From Chloroflexota bacterium (lineage in GTDB: Bacteria; Chloroflexota; Anaerolineae; Promineifilales; Promineifilaceae): DNA of 53,215 nt. The stretch spans positions 1 to 53,215 of the forward strand of contig JAGNBF010000050.1 in the NCBI GenBank assembly GCA_018004935.1. The letters are read 5' to 3'. Each line of letters opens with the position of its first letter. Within the stretch, counting starts at the first letter, position 1. Of the stretch, positions 41,581 through 49,792 are shown piece after piece. The notes beneath the pieces are model-generated. The model saw nothing but the letters and a program-made list of their open reading frames with translations, did no database searches and was not told the origin of the DNA. The position numbers and the translations under genes are program-made.

Positions 41581-43329
41581 TTAATTATTATTCCCCACCT
41601 CAAGCAAGGCCCGGCCATCGGGCAATGGTTCGCCGGTGGCGGTGGTGACAGGCCAACGGGCCAGGGTGACGGGATCGTACAGGCCGATAGCCAGGTGATA
41701 CGGGCCAGATGGGGCATCCGCCGGTAGGGTGAGCCGGTGTTCGTCAGCGACGATAAAACCGGGTGTCCAGACCGGCAACGGGTAGGTTCCTTGCACCGGG
41801 GGGCTGTCCTGTTGGGCCAGAATATTGCCCGCTGAGTCCAGTAAATGGACAAAAATGGTGGCGTAGGTGTCGTTCGCGGCCGCGGTGCGCCAATACAGCG
41901 TAACCACCATCTGCCCTTCAGCTTCTGCCACCTGATAACCCACCAGTTCCACCGACACGCCAAACCGTTCCCCGGCAGGCTGAAGGGGCACAGCGGATGG
42001 CAACGGATCAGCCAGGAGCCAGGGGGCGGGGCTGAGGAGTTGGGGCATAAGCCAGGCTCCGGTCGGTTCACCCTCGCCGGGTGTGGTGCGGAAGAAGAGT
42101 AAACCACCCTGCCCACCCCAGGCCGACAGGTCTACATCGAGCCATTGACTGCCGTCTGTGGCCTTGACCACCTGGGTGTGAATTGTCTGTTCTCCCCACA
42201 GCACGGTAAAGGTCAACGCTCCTTCACCCTGCACCTGCATCCCCAGGCGCAACCGACCCGCCAGGGGCAAGGTCAGGGGGTATTCCAGCGTGGAACTGGC
42301 CGGGACAAGAATGGCCGAAACGCCATCTACCAATCCGGTAGACACAAACCGGGGTTCGGGTTTGCGCGTGGCTGTCCAGAGGGTCTGGCTGAAATCTTGC
42401 ACCAACCGGGGTAGGCCGTCCGGGGGCGGAACCAGGGCCAGCGGTTCGGCCTGATTTTGCAGGGGGATGGTTTGGACGAAGAAGGGGATGAGCACGCGGC
42501 CGCGTCCCATCAGCCACACCAACCCCATCAGCCACAACCCCAGCACCAGGTAAATGATGATACTTTTCCCCCTATCCGGCAGGGAGAAGAAGAAAAAGGC
42601 GACCGTCGCCAGGGCGGTAAGGCCCAACAACACCGGGAAAGCCACCCCTTTGAACGCGGTCGGTTTGTACTGTTGCAAACGCAGACGGAACACCGCCGGG
42701 AGTAGCTGTTCGCCCAAACTGCTCCCGGCCCCACGCCCGTAGGTGGTCAAGGCCAGATTGCCCGGTTGCCGGTATTCGTTCACGCGCAACGAACTGCCCA
42801 ACCGGTCGCCACCCACGGCACGGGTGATGACCGGCTGTGCGGCGGTGGCAGATGGGGCGGAGAGGGTGAGAGTGTAAACGCGGCCGCGATCATCCCCCCC
42901 GCCCATTTCTGGCACAGCCAATCGGTACACCCGGCCCCCACTCGCTTCCAATACCACCTCACCACCAACTACCACTCCCTCTGTCGCCAGCGAAAGTTCG
43001 ACGGGGGTTCCGGCCGGGCCTTCTAGCCATAGTTCCAGCAAGATCAGCGACGCGGCCGCACTGACAAACGATTGCGTCAGCCGATTAGGGCCGTATAGAG
43101 CCGCCACTGGCGCGGGATCGGGCACGCCGGGGGCTTCCTGTTCTTGTGTCCAGGGGCGTTGGTACAGGTAATGATCGTCATAAAACATAGGAACCTGCAC
43201 CTCTGGCCCCACTGCCGCCCCCTGCCACCAGCCAAATACGGCCAGAATTAAGGTGATCAACAAGAGTGTAACCAGGAGAAGTGTGGTGCGGGTGAGGTGT
43301 TGGGTGAAGCGGGCAACCATTATTGTCAT
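41581..43329 (-). CDS. Membrane protein sharing the C-terminal module of the GT-C enzymes
   Basis: 582 aa from ATG 43329; ATG 43320 is possible. An N-terminal anchor (TLLLVTLLLITLILAVFGWW) is followed by an extracytoplasmic beta-rich part with 'FYDDHYLYQRPWTQEQ'. Two transmembrane segments lie near the middle (VLLGLTALATVAFFFFSLP, IIIYLVLGLWLMGLVWLMG). A further beta-rich domain comes next. The last 110 residues, 'VTLYWRTAAANDTYATIFVHLLDSAGNILAQQDSPP...GPYHLAIGLYDPVTLARWPV', match the ends of the three GT-C proteins at 4-12 kb. No first-loop DE motif is seen, so it is probably not itself a GT-C transferase. It may be a glycan-binding or accessory part of the same surface pathway. Four palindrome sites. 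Confidence 0.7.
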   Translation of the reverse strand: MTIMVARFTQHLTRTTLLLVTLLLITLILAVFGWWQGAAVGPEVQVPMFYDDHYLYQRPWTQEQEAPGVPDPAPVAALYGPNRLTQSFVSAAASLILLELWLEGPAGTPVELSLATEGVVVGGEVVLEASGGRVYRLAVPEMGGGDDRGRVYTLTLSAPSATAAQPVITRAVGGDRLGSSLRVNEYRQPGNLALTTYGRGAGSSLGEQLLPAVFRLRLQQYKPTAFKGVAFPVLLGLTALATVAFFFFSLPDRGKSIIIYLVLGLWLMGLVWLMGRGRVLIPFFVQTIPLQNQAEPLALVPPPDGLPRLVQDFSQTLWTATRKPEPRFVSTGLVDGVSAILVPASSTLEYPLTLPLAGRLRLGMQVQGEGALTFTVLWGEQTIHTQVVKATDGSQWLDVDLSAWGGQGGLLFFRTTPGEGEPTGAWLMPQLLSPAPWLLADPLPSAVPLQPAGERFGVSVELVGYQVAEAEGQMVVTLYWRTAAANDTYATIFVHLLDSAGNILAQQDSPPVQGTYPLPVWTPGFIVADEHRLTLPADAPSGPYHLAIGLYDPVTLARWPVTTATGEPLPDGRALLEVGNNN

Positions 43330-43409
43330 GGTAAAAATAAAAGCGGGTATCCAGAGAGGCAAAACAGGGGCCTGGAGAGATCTTTTTTCGTTTAATCAGA
43401 GTGGAGATA

Positions 43410-44375
43410 TTACCCGGGCAGACCAGCGACAAACGTTATAACGGCATCTAAAAAGAGTGCTGGCTGTTCTTCCTGAGGTACATGTCCACAATCGGGAATG
43501 ATAACTAACTCGGCATTGACTAATTCATTCGCCAGACGCTGGCTTTCTGCTGTGGGCACAATGCGATCATCATCGCCGGTAATGACCAGCACTGGCAAGG
43601 TCAGCTCATCGAGCCGGTCGGGCAAGTCAGAGGCGGTACTGGCCAGGGTGAACTCCCAGAGTGATTTATCCCAATTTTCGACCTGGAGGGGTTTTTCATA
43701 ACTGGCTATGTCCTCGGCGGTGATGCGACTGGGATCGTGCCAGGCCAGGTCCAACAGAGAGCCACCTTGCGCGAGAAAGGAGCGTGAGATTAAGGGACCC
43801 AGGTGGCGCATTTGCGGGGTACGCAAAAGAGGTTTTACAAAATCGGGGGCACCGCCACCCGTATAAATGGCGGCATCTACCAGAATCAGGGCCTGAACCC
43901 GCTCTGGATAGGCCAGGGCAATGTCGGCCGAGACTGTGCCCCCTGCGGAGTTACCTACCAGGATGGCCTGGTCTAGCGCCAGGGCATTCATCAGGCTGAT
44001 GGTTTGTTCTACCTGAGCTTCACGGGTGTAGGGGTTGTCCCCTTCCCAGGTTAGCGGCCGCGCCGAAAGCCCAAAACCGATGCGGTCGTATAGGAGGACG
44101 GTGCCATGCTGGGCCAGTTCAGGGACGATTTTGTGCCAGGTATAGGTGTTTGAGGCGAAGCCATGTAACAGAATGAAGACAGGTTCGCCTGCGCCATATA
44201 CTTTGTAATGCAACATTTGACCCTTGACTTCGATAAAATGACTGTCAGGGTCGGCTAAGGCCTGGGGGGGAACACTATTTTCCAGGTCAGGAACGGGTAC
44301 AAGAAAGGGACCAACCCCAATCAGGAGCAGAAGAATTGCCAGAATGATGAGGATGGTGCGACGACGTTTGTTCAT
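43410..44375 (-). CDS. Alpha/beta hydrolase, membrane-anchored
   Basis: 321 aa. N-terminal membrane anchor (RTILIILAILLLLIGVGPFL). Oxyanion-hole motif LLHGFASNTYTW (70-81), nucleophile elbow ILVGNSAGGTVS with Ser143, Asp in 'VITGDDDRIVP', and catalytic His in IPDCGHVPQEEQP. The triad is therefore complete. The fold serves esterases, lipases, dehalogenases and C-C hydrolases; the substrate is not inferable. Its location outside the membrane suggests lipid or ester hydrolysis at the cell surface. One palindrome site (44054), encoding the RPLT loop region. Confidence 0.9.
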   Translation of the reverse strand: MNKRRRTILIILAILLLLIGVGPFLVPVPDLENSVPPQALADPDSHFIEVKGQMLHYKVYGAGEPVFILLHGFASNTYTWHKIVPELAQHGTVLLYDRIGFGLSARPLTWEGDNPYTREAQVEQTISLMNALALDQAILVGNSAGGTVSADIALAYPERVQALILVDAAIYTGGGAPDFVKPLLRTPQMRHLGPLISRSFLAQGGSLLDLAWHDPSRITAEDIASYEKPLQVENWDKSLWEFTLASTASDLPDRLDELTLPVLVITGDDDRIVPTAESQRLANELVNAELVIIPDCGHVPQEEQPALFLDAVITFVAGLPG

Positions 44376-44447
44376 GGGCAGAGGTATACCTGAAAAATCA
44401 CAGTCGGCAACCCCGTTAATTTTGAGCGAACCCTAAATTATACTTAC

Positions 44448-44487
44448 CACGGTCATGAAGTGACATTTTGTTTTGGCGGCAACCACA
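44448..44487. repeat. Shared 40-bp word ACGGTCATRAAGTGACATTTTG, copy 1
   Basis: Copies at 44448, 45250 and 46367 share TACTTACYACGGTCATRAAG and TGACATTTTG, then a GCGGCMAC end. Two lie within 75 bp upstream of minus-strand starts, so a regulatory role cannot be ruled out. Confidence 0.7.
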
Positions 44488-44499
44488 ATTCTCAATTTG

Positions 44500-44618
44500 G
44501 GCATGGTTCAGGTCAGCTTTACAAATTTGTAGGACGATTTGGTAAATCGTCTCGTGGGCGATTTACCAAATCGCCCTACAAAGTGTTAAGCACCGTTTGC
44601 CGACTTTTGAACCACGCC
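44500..44618 (-). mobile_element. 119-bp MITE-like element, family 1, copy C
   Basis: Reverse complement of copy A (861-979) with one mismatch. Flanked by perfect 8-bp direct repeats TCAATTTG (44492-44499 and 44619-44626). With copy A's different duplication this shows real transposition of a non-autonomous element, probably recent. Confidence 0.95.
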
Positions 44619-44717
44619 TCAATTTGGTTTGCTCCTGGCGTTTGCCGTTTTTTGTTTTCTTGATGGGTAATTTGGCGCTCTCTCGGGTTTCCTCTTTTTC
44701 TGGGGAATCGTCCAGGT

Positions 44718-45227
44718 TTAGCCATAATGGCCCTGGCGATATTGTTCTTTGCGTTCCACATAGCTGGCAGTACCGGCGGCGTTGGTTTTCTGGCGAGCTT
44801 CGGAGACAGTACCGACAAGGCGTGCCGGAATGCCTAAGGCTAACATGCCTGCGGGAATGTGGGTTCCTGGAGCGACGACGGCCCCGGCCCCTATCACGGC
44901 TCCGGCTCCAATGTAGGCTCCATCTAAAACAATCGCCCCCATGCCGATCAGCGCCCCTGCCTCAACTGTACAGCCGTGTACAATGGCCCGGTGGCCGATG
45001 GTGACATCGCTCCCTATGGTGCAGGGAAAACCGCCAGAGATGTGTAATATGGCACCATCTTGAATGTTGGTACGGTCGCCTATGCACACGGGTTCTTCTT
45101 CGGCACGGATAACGGCCCCGAACCAGACGCTGACGTGTTCACCCAGGGTAACGCGGCCGCGGACCACTGCTGTTTCGGCTAACCAACAAGTCGTTGGGAT
45201 GATAGGTTGTATGGGTTTGTTTGTCAT
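44718..45227 (-). CDS. Gamma-class carbonic anhydrase-like protein
   Basis: 169 aa from ATG 45227. The frame runs 48 codons further into repeats and is trimmed. Left-handed beta-helix hexapeptides ('VVRGRVTLGEHVSVWFGAVIRAEEEPVCIGDRTNIQDGAIL', 'AYIGAGAVIGAGAVVAPGTHI') fill residues 18-145. The three zinc histidines of gamma carbonic anhydrases are present (His62 in ILHISG, His79 and His84 in IGHRAIVHG). The C terminus (KEQYRQGHYG) is the family's capping helix. Members hydrate CO2 or are inactive structural relatives (PaaY/YrdA type), so activity is not certain. A shared repeat word stands 25 bp before the start. Confidence 0.88.
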   Translation of the reverse strand: MTNKPIQPIIPTTCWLAETAVVRGRVTLGEHVSVWFGAVIRAEEEPVCIGDRTNIQDGAILHISGGFPCTIGSDVTIGHRAIVHGCTVEAGALIGMGAIVLDGAYIGAGAVIGAGAVVAPGTHIPAGMLALGIPARLVGTVSEARQKTNAAGTASYVERKEQYRQGHYG

Positions 45228-45619
45228 AAATATATCCGATTTGCAACGATACTTACTACGGTCATAAAGTGACATTTTGTGAGCGGCCACAGCTATAGAT
45301 ACTCCGATTTTATGATAACGCTCCTGCGAAAATGTAGGGCGATTTGGCAAATCGCCCGGACGATTTATCAAATCGTCCTACAGATTTTCATCCATCTTGG
45401 TGCGGCCGCTGGCCCATGGGGAACGCCTACGAAAATAAGTTTGCGAGTAGTGAGTGAATGCCCATTCGCAAACTCGCCTACTCGCTGTTTTCATCTATAA
45501 ATAAGTGTACCCTGTTAGAACTACCTTTTCAGGTTGCCCTATACCCAATTTAAGGCAAAATAAAGGTCTACCCTCACTCTGCCTCATTGCTACCCATTTT
45601 ATTGTCAGGAAAACCGATC
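45228..45619. other. Divergent promoter region with two repeats
   Basis: Shared 40-bp word (about 45250-45290) next to the carbonic-anhydrase start, then the repeat at 45321-45428. An AT-rich part at 45480-45600 before the response regulator contains no confident -35/-10 pair. Confidence 0.5.
45321..45428 (+). repeat. 107-bp repeat with CGATTT hairpin, copy 1 (carries GCGGCCGC)
   Basis: CTCCTGCGAAAATG, then the paired words TGTAGGGCGATTTGGCAAATC and GACGATTTATCAAATCGTCC, and on to CTTGGTGCGGCCGCTGGCCC. The inverted partner is at 51498-51604. The central hairpin is related to the family-1 MITE core, but the ends differ. No terminal inverted repeat was seen. Confidence 0.85.
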
Positions 45620-46297
45620 ATGAGTAGAAGTAAAGAGCAACCCGTTTTCCCTTTACGTGTCCTGATTGCCGATGATACCCAACAAACAAGAAGAAGTACC
45701 CGCTTGATGTTGACGCTTATCCCTGGAGTAGAAGTTGTGGCCATGGCCCAAAATGGGCGGGAGGCAGTGGAACTGGCCCGCAAATATCGCCCTGATGTTG
45801 CCCTGATGGATGTGAATATGCCCGAACTGGATGGTATAAGCGCCATCAAGGCTATGCGGCAAATGTTGCCCGATCTGGTCTGCCTGGTAATTTCCGCTGA
45901 GCGTGATAATAAAACGTTGCGGGCGGCGATGGTGGCCGGAGCGCAAGATTATCTGATTAAACCGTTTACCACGGAAGAGTTGCAGGATGCGATTCAACGG
46001 GTACGGCCAAAGGTGCGTAGTGGTCATTCGCAGGTGCAGGAAACGGAGAAAATTCGGCAACAGCGGGATGTCTATTTGAAGCAGTTGGCGGATGAGTATG
46101 CCAAGACGCGGCGCACAGATGAAAAAGCGCTCCATGTGTTTGAGGAGTTGGCCGCTGATCCGCGCTGTGAGTTGCACTGGCTTATGCACCTGGCGACGAT
46201 TTACCTGGTGCGTCGGGAGTGGGGTAAGCTAAAGCATATTTCTGAGCGCCTGGAAGCGACGGATCAACCCGCCGTGCCCGGTGGGGGAAGCAGATAA
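45620..46297 (+). CDS. Response regulator receiver protein with unassigned C-terminal domain
   Basis: 225 aa from ATG 45620 (AGGAAAA upstream). Receiver domain (12-130): acidic pocket IADD (Asp18/19), phosphoacceptor Asp64 in VALMDVNMPELDG, Ser in VISAERDN, and Lys in YLIKPF. The rest (about 135-225) is helical, starting with a coiled-coil-like EKIRQQRDVYLKQLADEYAKTRRTDEKA, with no recognised DNA-binding motif. It could act as a phosphorelay or type-IV-pilus/motility-style output. No histidine kinase is adjacent; the NarL-type pair lies 0.8 kb downstream and is complete in itself. No palindrome site. Confidence 0.9.
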   Translation: MSRSKEQPVFPLRVLIADDTQQTRRSTRLMLTLIPGVEVVAMAQNGREAVELARKYRPDVALMDVNMPELDGISAIKAMRQMLPDLVCLVISAERDNKTLRAAMVAGAQDYLIKPFTTEELQDAIQRVRPKVRSGHSQVQETEKIRQQRDVYLKQLADEYAKTRRTDEKALHVFEELAADPRCELHWLMHLATIYLVRREWGKLKHISERLEATDQPAVPGGGSR

Positions 46298-46365
46298 CAA
46301 GATGTAACTTTGCCGTTGGTTGAGCCTGTCGAAACCAACGGCACTGCGCTTTATTGGGAAGATAT

Positions 46366-46405
46366 ACTGCGGTCATAAAGTAACATTTTGTTTGCGGCAA
46401 CTGCC
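46366..46405. repeat. Shared 40-bp word ACGGTCATRAAGTGACATTTTG, copy 3
   Basis: ATACTGCGGTCATAAAGTAA lies 65-105 bp before mscL. It follows a partial family-3 repeat (GGTTGAGCCTGTCGAAACCA...TTTATTGGGAAGATA) at about 46316-46366. Confidence 0.65.
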
Positions 46406-46472
46406 TGGGTAGGTTGGGCTGAAGACCCATACCCTTGGGCCATATAACTTTACTGATACAGGAGGAAAATGT

Positions 46473-46898
46473 ATGTTGAGGGAGTTTGTAGATTTCATTA
46501 AGCGGGGGAATGTCTTGGACCTGGCTGTGGCCGTTATTTTGGGTGGGGCCTTTGGTAAGATCGTGACTTCGATGGTGAATGACATTATCATGCCGTTGGT
46601 GGGTTTGGTAACAGGTGGACTCAGTTTTGTGGATCTGTATGTGGATTTATCTGGGGGACAGGCCGCTGGGATGACATTGACTGAGGCGCAGGCCGCCGGG
46701 TTGGCGACGCTGAATTATGGGCTGTTTCTTAACAATGTCCTTGATTTTGTTCTTGTAGCATTTGTTATTTTTATGATGGTGCGGACGGTGAACAATATGC
46801 GTAAACAGGACGCGGCCGCGCCGCCACCACCGCCTGTCCCTTCTGCCGAAGAGAAGCTCCTTACCGAAATTCGCGATCTCCTTAAATCTGGTCGCTAA
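46473..46898 (+). CDS. mscL: Large-conductance mechanosensitive channel MscL
   Basis: 141 aa, family length. A strong AGGAGG precedes the ATG. N-terminal amphipathic helix and TM1: MLREFVDFIKRGNVLDLAVAVILGGAFGKIVTSMVNDIIMPLVG, the most conserved segment of MscL (the GGAFGKIV pore constriction). A periplasmic loop (50-80), then TM2 (FLNNVLDFVLVAFVIFMMVRTVNNM) and a charged C-terminal bundle (EEKLLTEIRDLL). The homopentamer opens on membrane tension to release solutes in hypo-osmotic shock. The Ala/Pro-rich linker DAAAPPPPPVP carries the palindrome at 46812 (AAA). It has its own terminator, so it is monocistronic. Confidence 0.97.
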   Translation: MLREFVDFIKRGNVLDLAVAVILGGAFGKIVTSMVNDIIMPLVGLVTGGLSFVDLYVDLSGGQAAGMTLTEAQAAGLATLNYGLFLNNVLDFVLVAFVIFMMVRTVNNMRKQDAAAPPPPPVPSAEEKLLTEIRDLLKSGR

Positions 46899-46924
46899 TC
46901 AGTAATGGGTTGATTACAATAGAA

Positions 46925-46958
46925 AGCTGGATTCTCTCTGAATCCGGCTTTTTTTTTG
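46925..46958 (+). terminator. Rho-independent terminator of mscL
   Basis: Stem AGCTGGATTC / GAATCCGGCT, loop TCTCT, then a run of nine to ten T (46949-46958). It lies 26 bp after the mscL stop. Confidence 0.9.
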
Positions 46959-46969
46959 CCGTGTTCCTA

Positions 46970-47047
46970 TCGTTGGTTGAGCTTGTCGAAACCAACGGCC
47001 TTCGACAAGCTCAGGCCTCGTTATTACCCCGAAATTTTGAGAAGTGA
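46970..47047. repeat. Partial family-3 repeat
   Basis: CGTTGGTTGAGCTTGTCGAA ... CTTCGACAAGCTCAGGCC, then TTTTGAGAAGTGAC. It matches the core and right end of 33381-33480 (about 80 bp), with no clear left end. Confidence 0.7.
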
Positions 47048-47089
47048 CGCCCCCCCCATGAAAACTGAGCAAATGGCAGGGAAATTAAG

Positions 47090-48304
47090 ATGACACTACT
47101 GCAACGGATGGAACGCGAAAAGGGTGGATTGGTAGCCATGATTGTTCTGGTGATTTCTGCCTTTGTGGTGACATTTGTTCGTGGGCATTATGGGGCCGGG
47201 GCCATTACTCTGCTTGTGATTCTGGGCATGGTATATCTGGTAGCTAATGTCTGGGCGGCTTTTTATCTGACACCAGATACTCCTTTTCGCTGGATAACTT
47301 CTGTTTACTTTGCCGGGACATTGAGCCTGGCTACCGCTATTAATTTTGTGGCTATGAAAGAGCAGGATTTCAGTATGACCTGGCTCATTGTGTTACCCGT
47401 TGTGTCGCAAAGCCTGGATATTTCACCTCACCCTAAATTTTGGAATGGGGTTGTATCGGTGTTGGCTTTGCTGACTTTTGTCTGGCCTACAACGCAAATA
47501 TTTGGTTTTGCTGTGGCTTTGGAGACGGCTTTTTTTCTGGTGCCCGCCATTTTGTTTGTTAATGTGTTTACACGTATGGCGCAACAAGAGCGTCATATGC
47601 GAGAGAAGATGGAACGGTTGGCGGTGGAATTAAATGAAGCTAATCAGAAACTCCGGGTATATGCGACGCAGATTGAGGAGTTGGCCACGACAAAGGAGCG
47701 TAATCGGCTGGCACGGGAGATTCATGATAGTCTGGGGCATTATCTGACGGTGATCCATGTGCAGATTGAAGCGGCCCAGGCGGTATTGGATGTAGATAGA
47801 GGGAAAGGATTGGATGCGTTACGCAAGGCCCAACAATTGGCTCAGGAGGGGTTAGGGGAGGTGCGTCGGTCGGTGAAGGCGTTGCGGGAATCACCTCTGG
47901 ATAATCATTCGTTGGGGGAGGTGATAGGGGAGTTGGTGGAGACCTGCCGGGCGGCGGGCCTCGCGGCCGCGTGGCAAATTACCGGCATCGCTTATCCCTT
48001 AGCTCGGGAAGTGCAAATGACGTTATACCGGGCCGCGCAAGAAGGGCTGACTAATGTACGTAAACATGCGCTGGCTTCTCGTGTTGATGTAGCGCTGGAT
48101 TATGGGCTGGATCGGGTACAGTTAATGATAGTGGATAATGGCATCGGTGCGGCCGCGGCAACCCATAATGGGTTTGGCCTCATCGGTATTCAAGAGCGGG
48201 TGGCCTTGTTGGGGGGGCAGGTACAGATGAAAACCGCGCCCACCCAGGGCTTCTGGCTAACCATAGAAATACCGGTGCAGGATGGAGTAAAGGGTGACGC
48301 ATGA
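47090..48304 (+). CDS. Sensor histidine kinase (NarL/DesK type, HisKA_3)
   Basis: 404 aa. Five to six N-terminal transmembrane helices (to about 160) with no periplasmic sensor domain, as in DesK/LiaS-like kinases. A coiled coil follows (165-200), then the HisKA_3 dimerisation box RLAREIHDSLGHYLTVIHVQIEAA with phosphoacceptor His212. The HATPase domain has 'LYRAAQEGLTNVRKHALAS' (N box) and 'LMIVDNGIGA...FGLIGIQERVALLGG' (G boxes). It probably senses membrane state or envelope stress and phosphorylates the next protein. Its stop overlaps the regulator's start (ATGA). Two palindrome sites. Confidence 0.95.
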   Translation: MTLLQRMEREKGGLVAMIVLVISAFVVTFVRGHYGAGAITLLVILGMVYLVANVWAAFYLTPDTPFRWITSVYFAGTLSLATAINFVAMKEQDFSMTWLIVLPVVSQSLDISPHPKFWNGVVSVLALLTFVWPTTQIFGFAVALETAFFLVPAILFVNVFTRMAQQERHMREKMERLAVELNEANQKLRVYATQIEELATTKERNRLAREIHDSLGHYLTVIHVQIEAAQAVLDVDRGKGLDALRKAQQLAQEGLGEVRRSVKALRESPLDNHSLGEVIGELVETCRAAGLAAAWQITGIAYPLAREVQMTLYRAAQEGLTNVRKHALASRVDVALDYGLDRVQLMIVDNGIGAAAATHNGFGLIGIQERVALLGGQVQMKTAPTQGFWLTIEIPVQDGVKGDA

Positions 48305-48975
48305 TTCGCGTGCTTTTGGTAGATGATCAGGCTTTGTTTCGGGAAGGTTTAAGCATCTTGCTTTCGGTTTACCCAGATATGCAGGTGGTGGGTGAGGCGG
48401 GGAATGGCGAAGAGGCCCTTACTCAGGTAGCCGCCCTTCAGCCTGATGTCGTGTTGATGGATTTGCGGATGCCGGTGTTAGACGGCGCGGCCGCGACCCG
48501 GCGACTGCGGGCAACTTATCCCCATGTCCAGGTCATTGTCCTGACCACGTTCGATGATGACGAACATATTTTTGAGGGTTTGCGGGCTGGGGCGTTAGGG
48601 TATCTATTAAAAGATGTGCCTTCTCCAAAATTAGTGGAAGCCATCCGCACCGCGGCGCGGGGCGAATCCTTCTTACATCCTTCCGTGGCAACCCGCCTCG
48701 TGGCCGAATTTAATCGCCTGACAGATAACCTGCCGACCCCGCTCACCTCGCCATCGGGCAACCCGTTCTCACCCCTCGTCGAATCACTTTCTGAGCGGGA
48801 GCAGGAAATTCTGCGCCACCTGGCCCAGGGGGCCAGCAATCGCGAAATTGCCCACATCTTATACATCACCGAAGGCACGGTGAAGAATCATATCACTAAT
48901 ATTTTGGGGAAGTTGGGTGTGCGTGACCGCACACAGGCGGCCTTGCGTGCCCGAGAGTTGGGGCTTATCAGTTAA
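48301..48975 (+). CDS. NarL/LuxR-family response regulator
   Basis: 224 aa. Receiver domain: acidic pair in LLVDDQ, phosphoacceptor Asp54 (VVLMDLRMPVLDG), VLTTFDDD, and GYLLKDVPSPKL. A 25-residue linker follows. The LuxR-type HTH is 'LSEREQEILRHLAQGASNREIAHILYITEGTVKNHITNILGKLGVRDRTQAALRA' (about 163-217). It is translationally coupled to the kinase through a 4-bp overlap and should be its DNA-binding output. The nearby LiaF-like membrane protein (50973) would be a natural target or partner. It overlaps the convergent LON-domain gene by 8 bp. One palindrome site (AAATR). Confidence 0.95.
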   Translation: MIRVLLVDDQALFREGLSILLSVYPDMQVVGEAGNGEEALTQVAALQPDVVLMDLRMPVLDGAAATRRLRATYPHVQVIVLTTFDDDEHIFEGLRAGALGYLLKDVPSPKLVEAIRTAARGESFLHPSVATRLVAEFNRLTDNLPTPLTSPSGNPFSPLVESLSEREQEILRHLAQGASNREIAHILYITEGTVKNHITNILGKLGVRDRTQAALRARELGLIS

Positions 48976-49609
48976 TGGAGAAAGGACCCTGATCCTGGCG
49001 AGGCATGGTGTGTAAAAGCGGCACCTGATCTTTATACACATCATAAACAGCCAGCAGGAGTTGGGTGGCATCTTCGGAAGCCAGAAAACTTTGTTTTTGT
49101 AGGGGGGGGAGTTGGAGCAATGAGGCCCCCAAATAGCCAATCGCCAGGGGGTCGGTGGGGAGTTTGGCGGCTTCCAGGTCAGCCCCGCTGATCTCGCTAA
49201 TGGCTTCGAGATAACGTTGGATAAGCGGCCGCAAATGTTTGCTTAACCGTGTCAACAAAGCCGGTTTTTCCGTCTCCAGAGGGTATAACTCAACCATACC
49301 TACCAGATAAGGACGATGATGTTTTAAGCCATGAATCCGAAACCGCTCTCGTCCCACCGCAATGAGATCATAACGTCCATCTTCTAGAGGGCGGATATGC
49401 TCAATCTGAGCCACACAACCCACTTCAAATGGTTCAGCCAATTCACCTGATGATTCCCGGCCATCTTTAATCAGCACGACACCAAACGGCTCATCCTCTT
49501 GGAGGCAATGGGCGATCATTTCCTTGTACCTATCTTCAAAAATATGCAACGGTAATGGCATTCCTGGAAACAGAACCGTGTTGAGTGGGAATAAGGGCAG
49601 TTCATTCAT
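48968..49609 (-). CDS. LON-protease N-terminal substrate-binding domain protein
   Basis: 213 aa from ATG 49609. 'LPLFPLNTVLFPGMPLPLHIFEDRYKEMIAHCL' is the classic LON-NTD (PUA-like) opening. 'FGVVLIKDG', 'GCVAQIEHIRPLEDGRYDLIAVGRERFRI' and 'PYLVGMVELYPLE' follow in order. No ATPase or Ser-Lys protease domain is attached, so it belongs to the stand-alone LON-NTD proteins whose role is thought to be substrate or partner binding. The C-terminal half is helical. There is no clear ribosome site. It converges on the two-component operon with an 8-bp overlap. One palindrome site. Confidence 0.93.
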   Translation of the reverse strand: MNELPLFPLNTVLFPGMPLPLHIFEDRYKEMIAHCLQEDEPFGVVLIKDGRESSGELAEPFEVGCVAQIEHIRPLEDGRYDLIAVGRERFRIHGLKHHRPYLVGMVELYPLETEKPALLTRLSKHLRPLIQRYLEAISEISGADLEAAKLPTDPLAIGYLGASLLQLPPLQKQSFLASEDATQLLLAVYDVYKDQVPLLHTMPRQDQGPFSIN

Positions 49610-49636
49610 AACAAGCACACTTTTGGTATTGCATGA

Positions 49637-49737
49637 GCGTCTTCTCAATATTTCAAGGGAAGCGTAGCCTGAGCTTGTCGAAGGCGGTTGGTTGCGACAG
49701 GCTCAACCAACGTCACCACATTTTATTGAGAAGATGC
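49637..49737 (-). mobile_element. Family-3 MITE-like element, copy 2 (inverted)
   Basis: Ends are GCGTCTTCTCAATA and TATTGAGAAGATGC. The reverse complement aligns with 33381-33480 throughout. Flanks TTGCATGA and ATGTATGA agree at 6 of 8 bases, a worn target duplication. It sits directly upstream of the LON-domain gene. Confidence 0.85.
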
Positions 49738-49792
49738 ATGTATGACGAAATAATCTCCGACTCTCTCCGCAAAGCTATGACCTTGAGGAAAG

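Larger units (their letters stand above)
44376..44717. other. Spacer with a 40-bp shared word and a mobile element
   Basis: A TACTTACCACGGTCATGAAGTG word begins at about 44448, followed by MITE copy C (44500-44618). GAGCGAACCC near 44425 is the end of the AGGGTTCGCT repeat. No gene supported. Confidence 0.6.
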
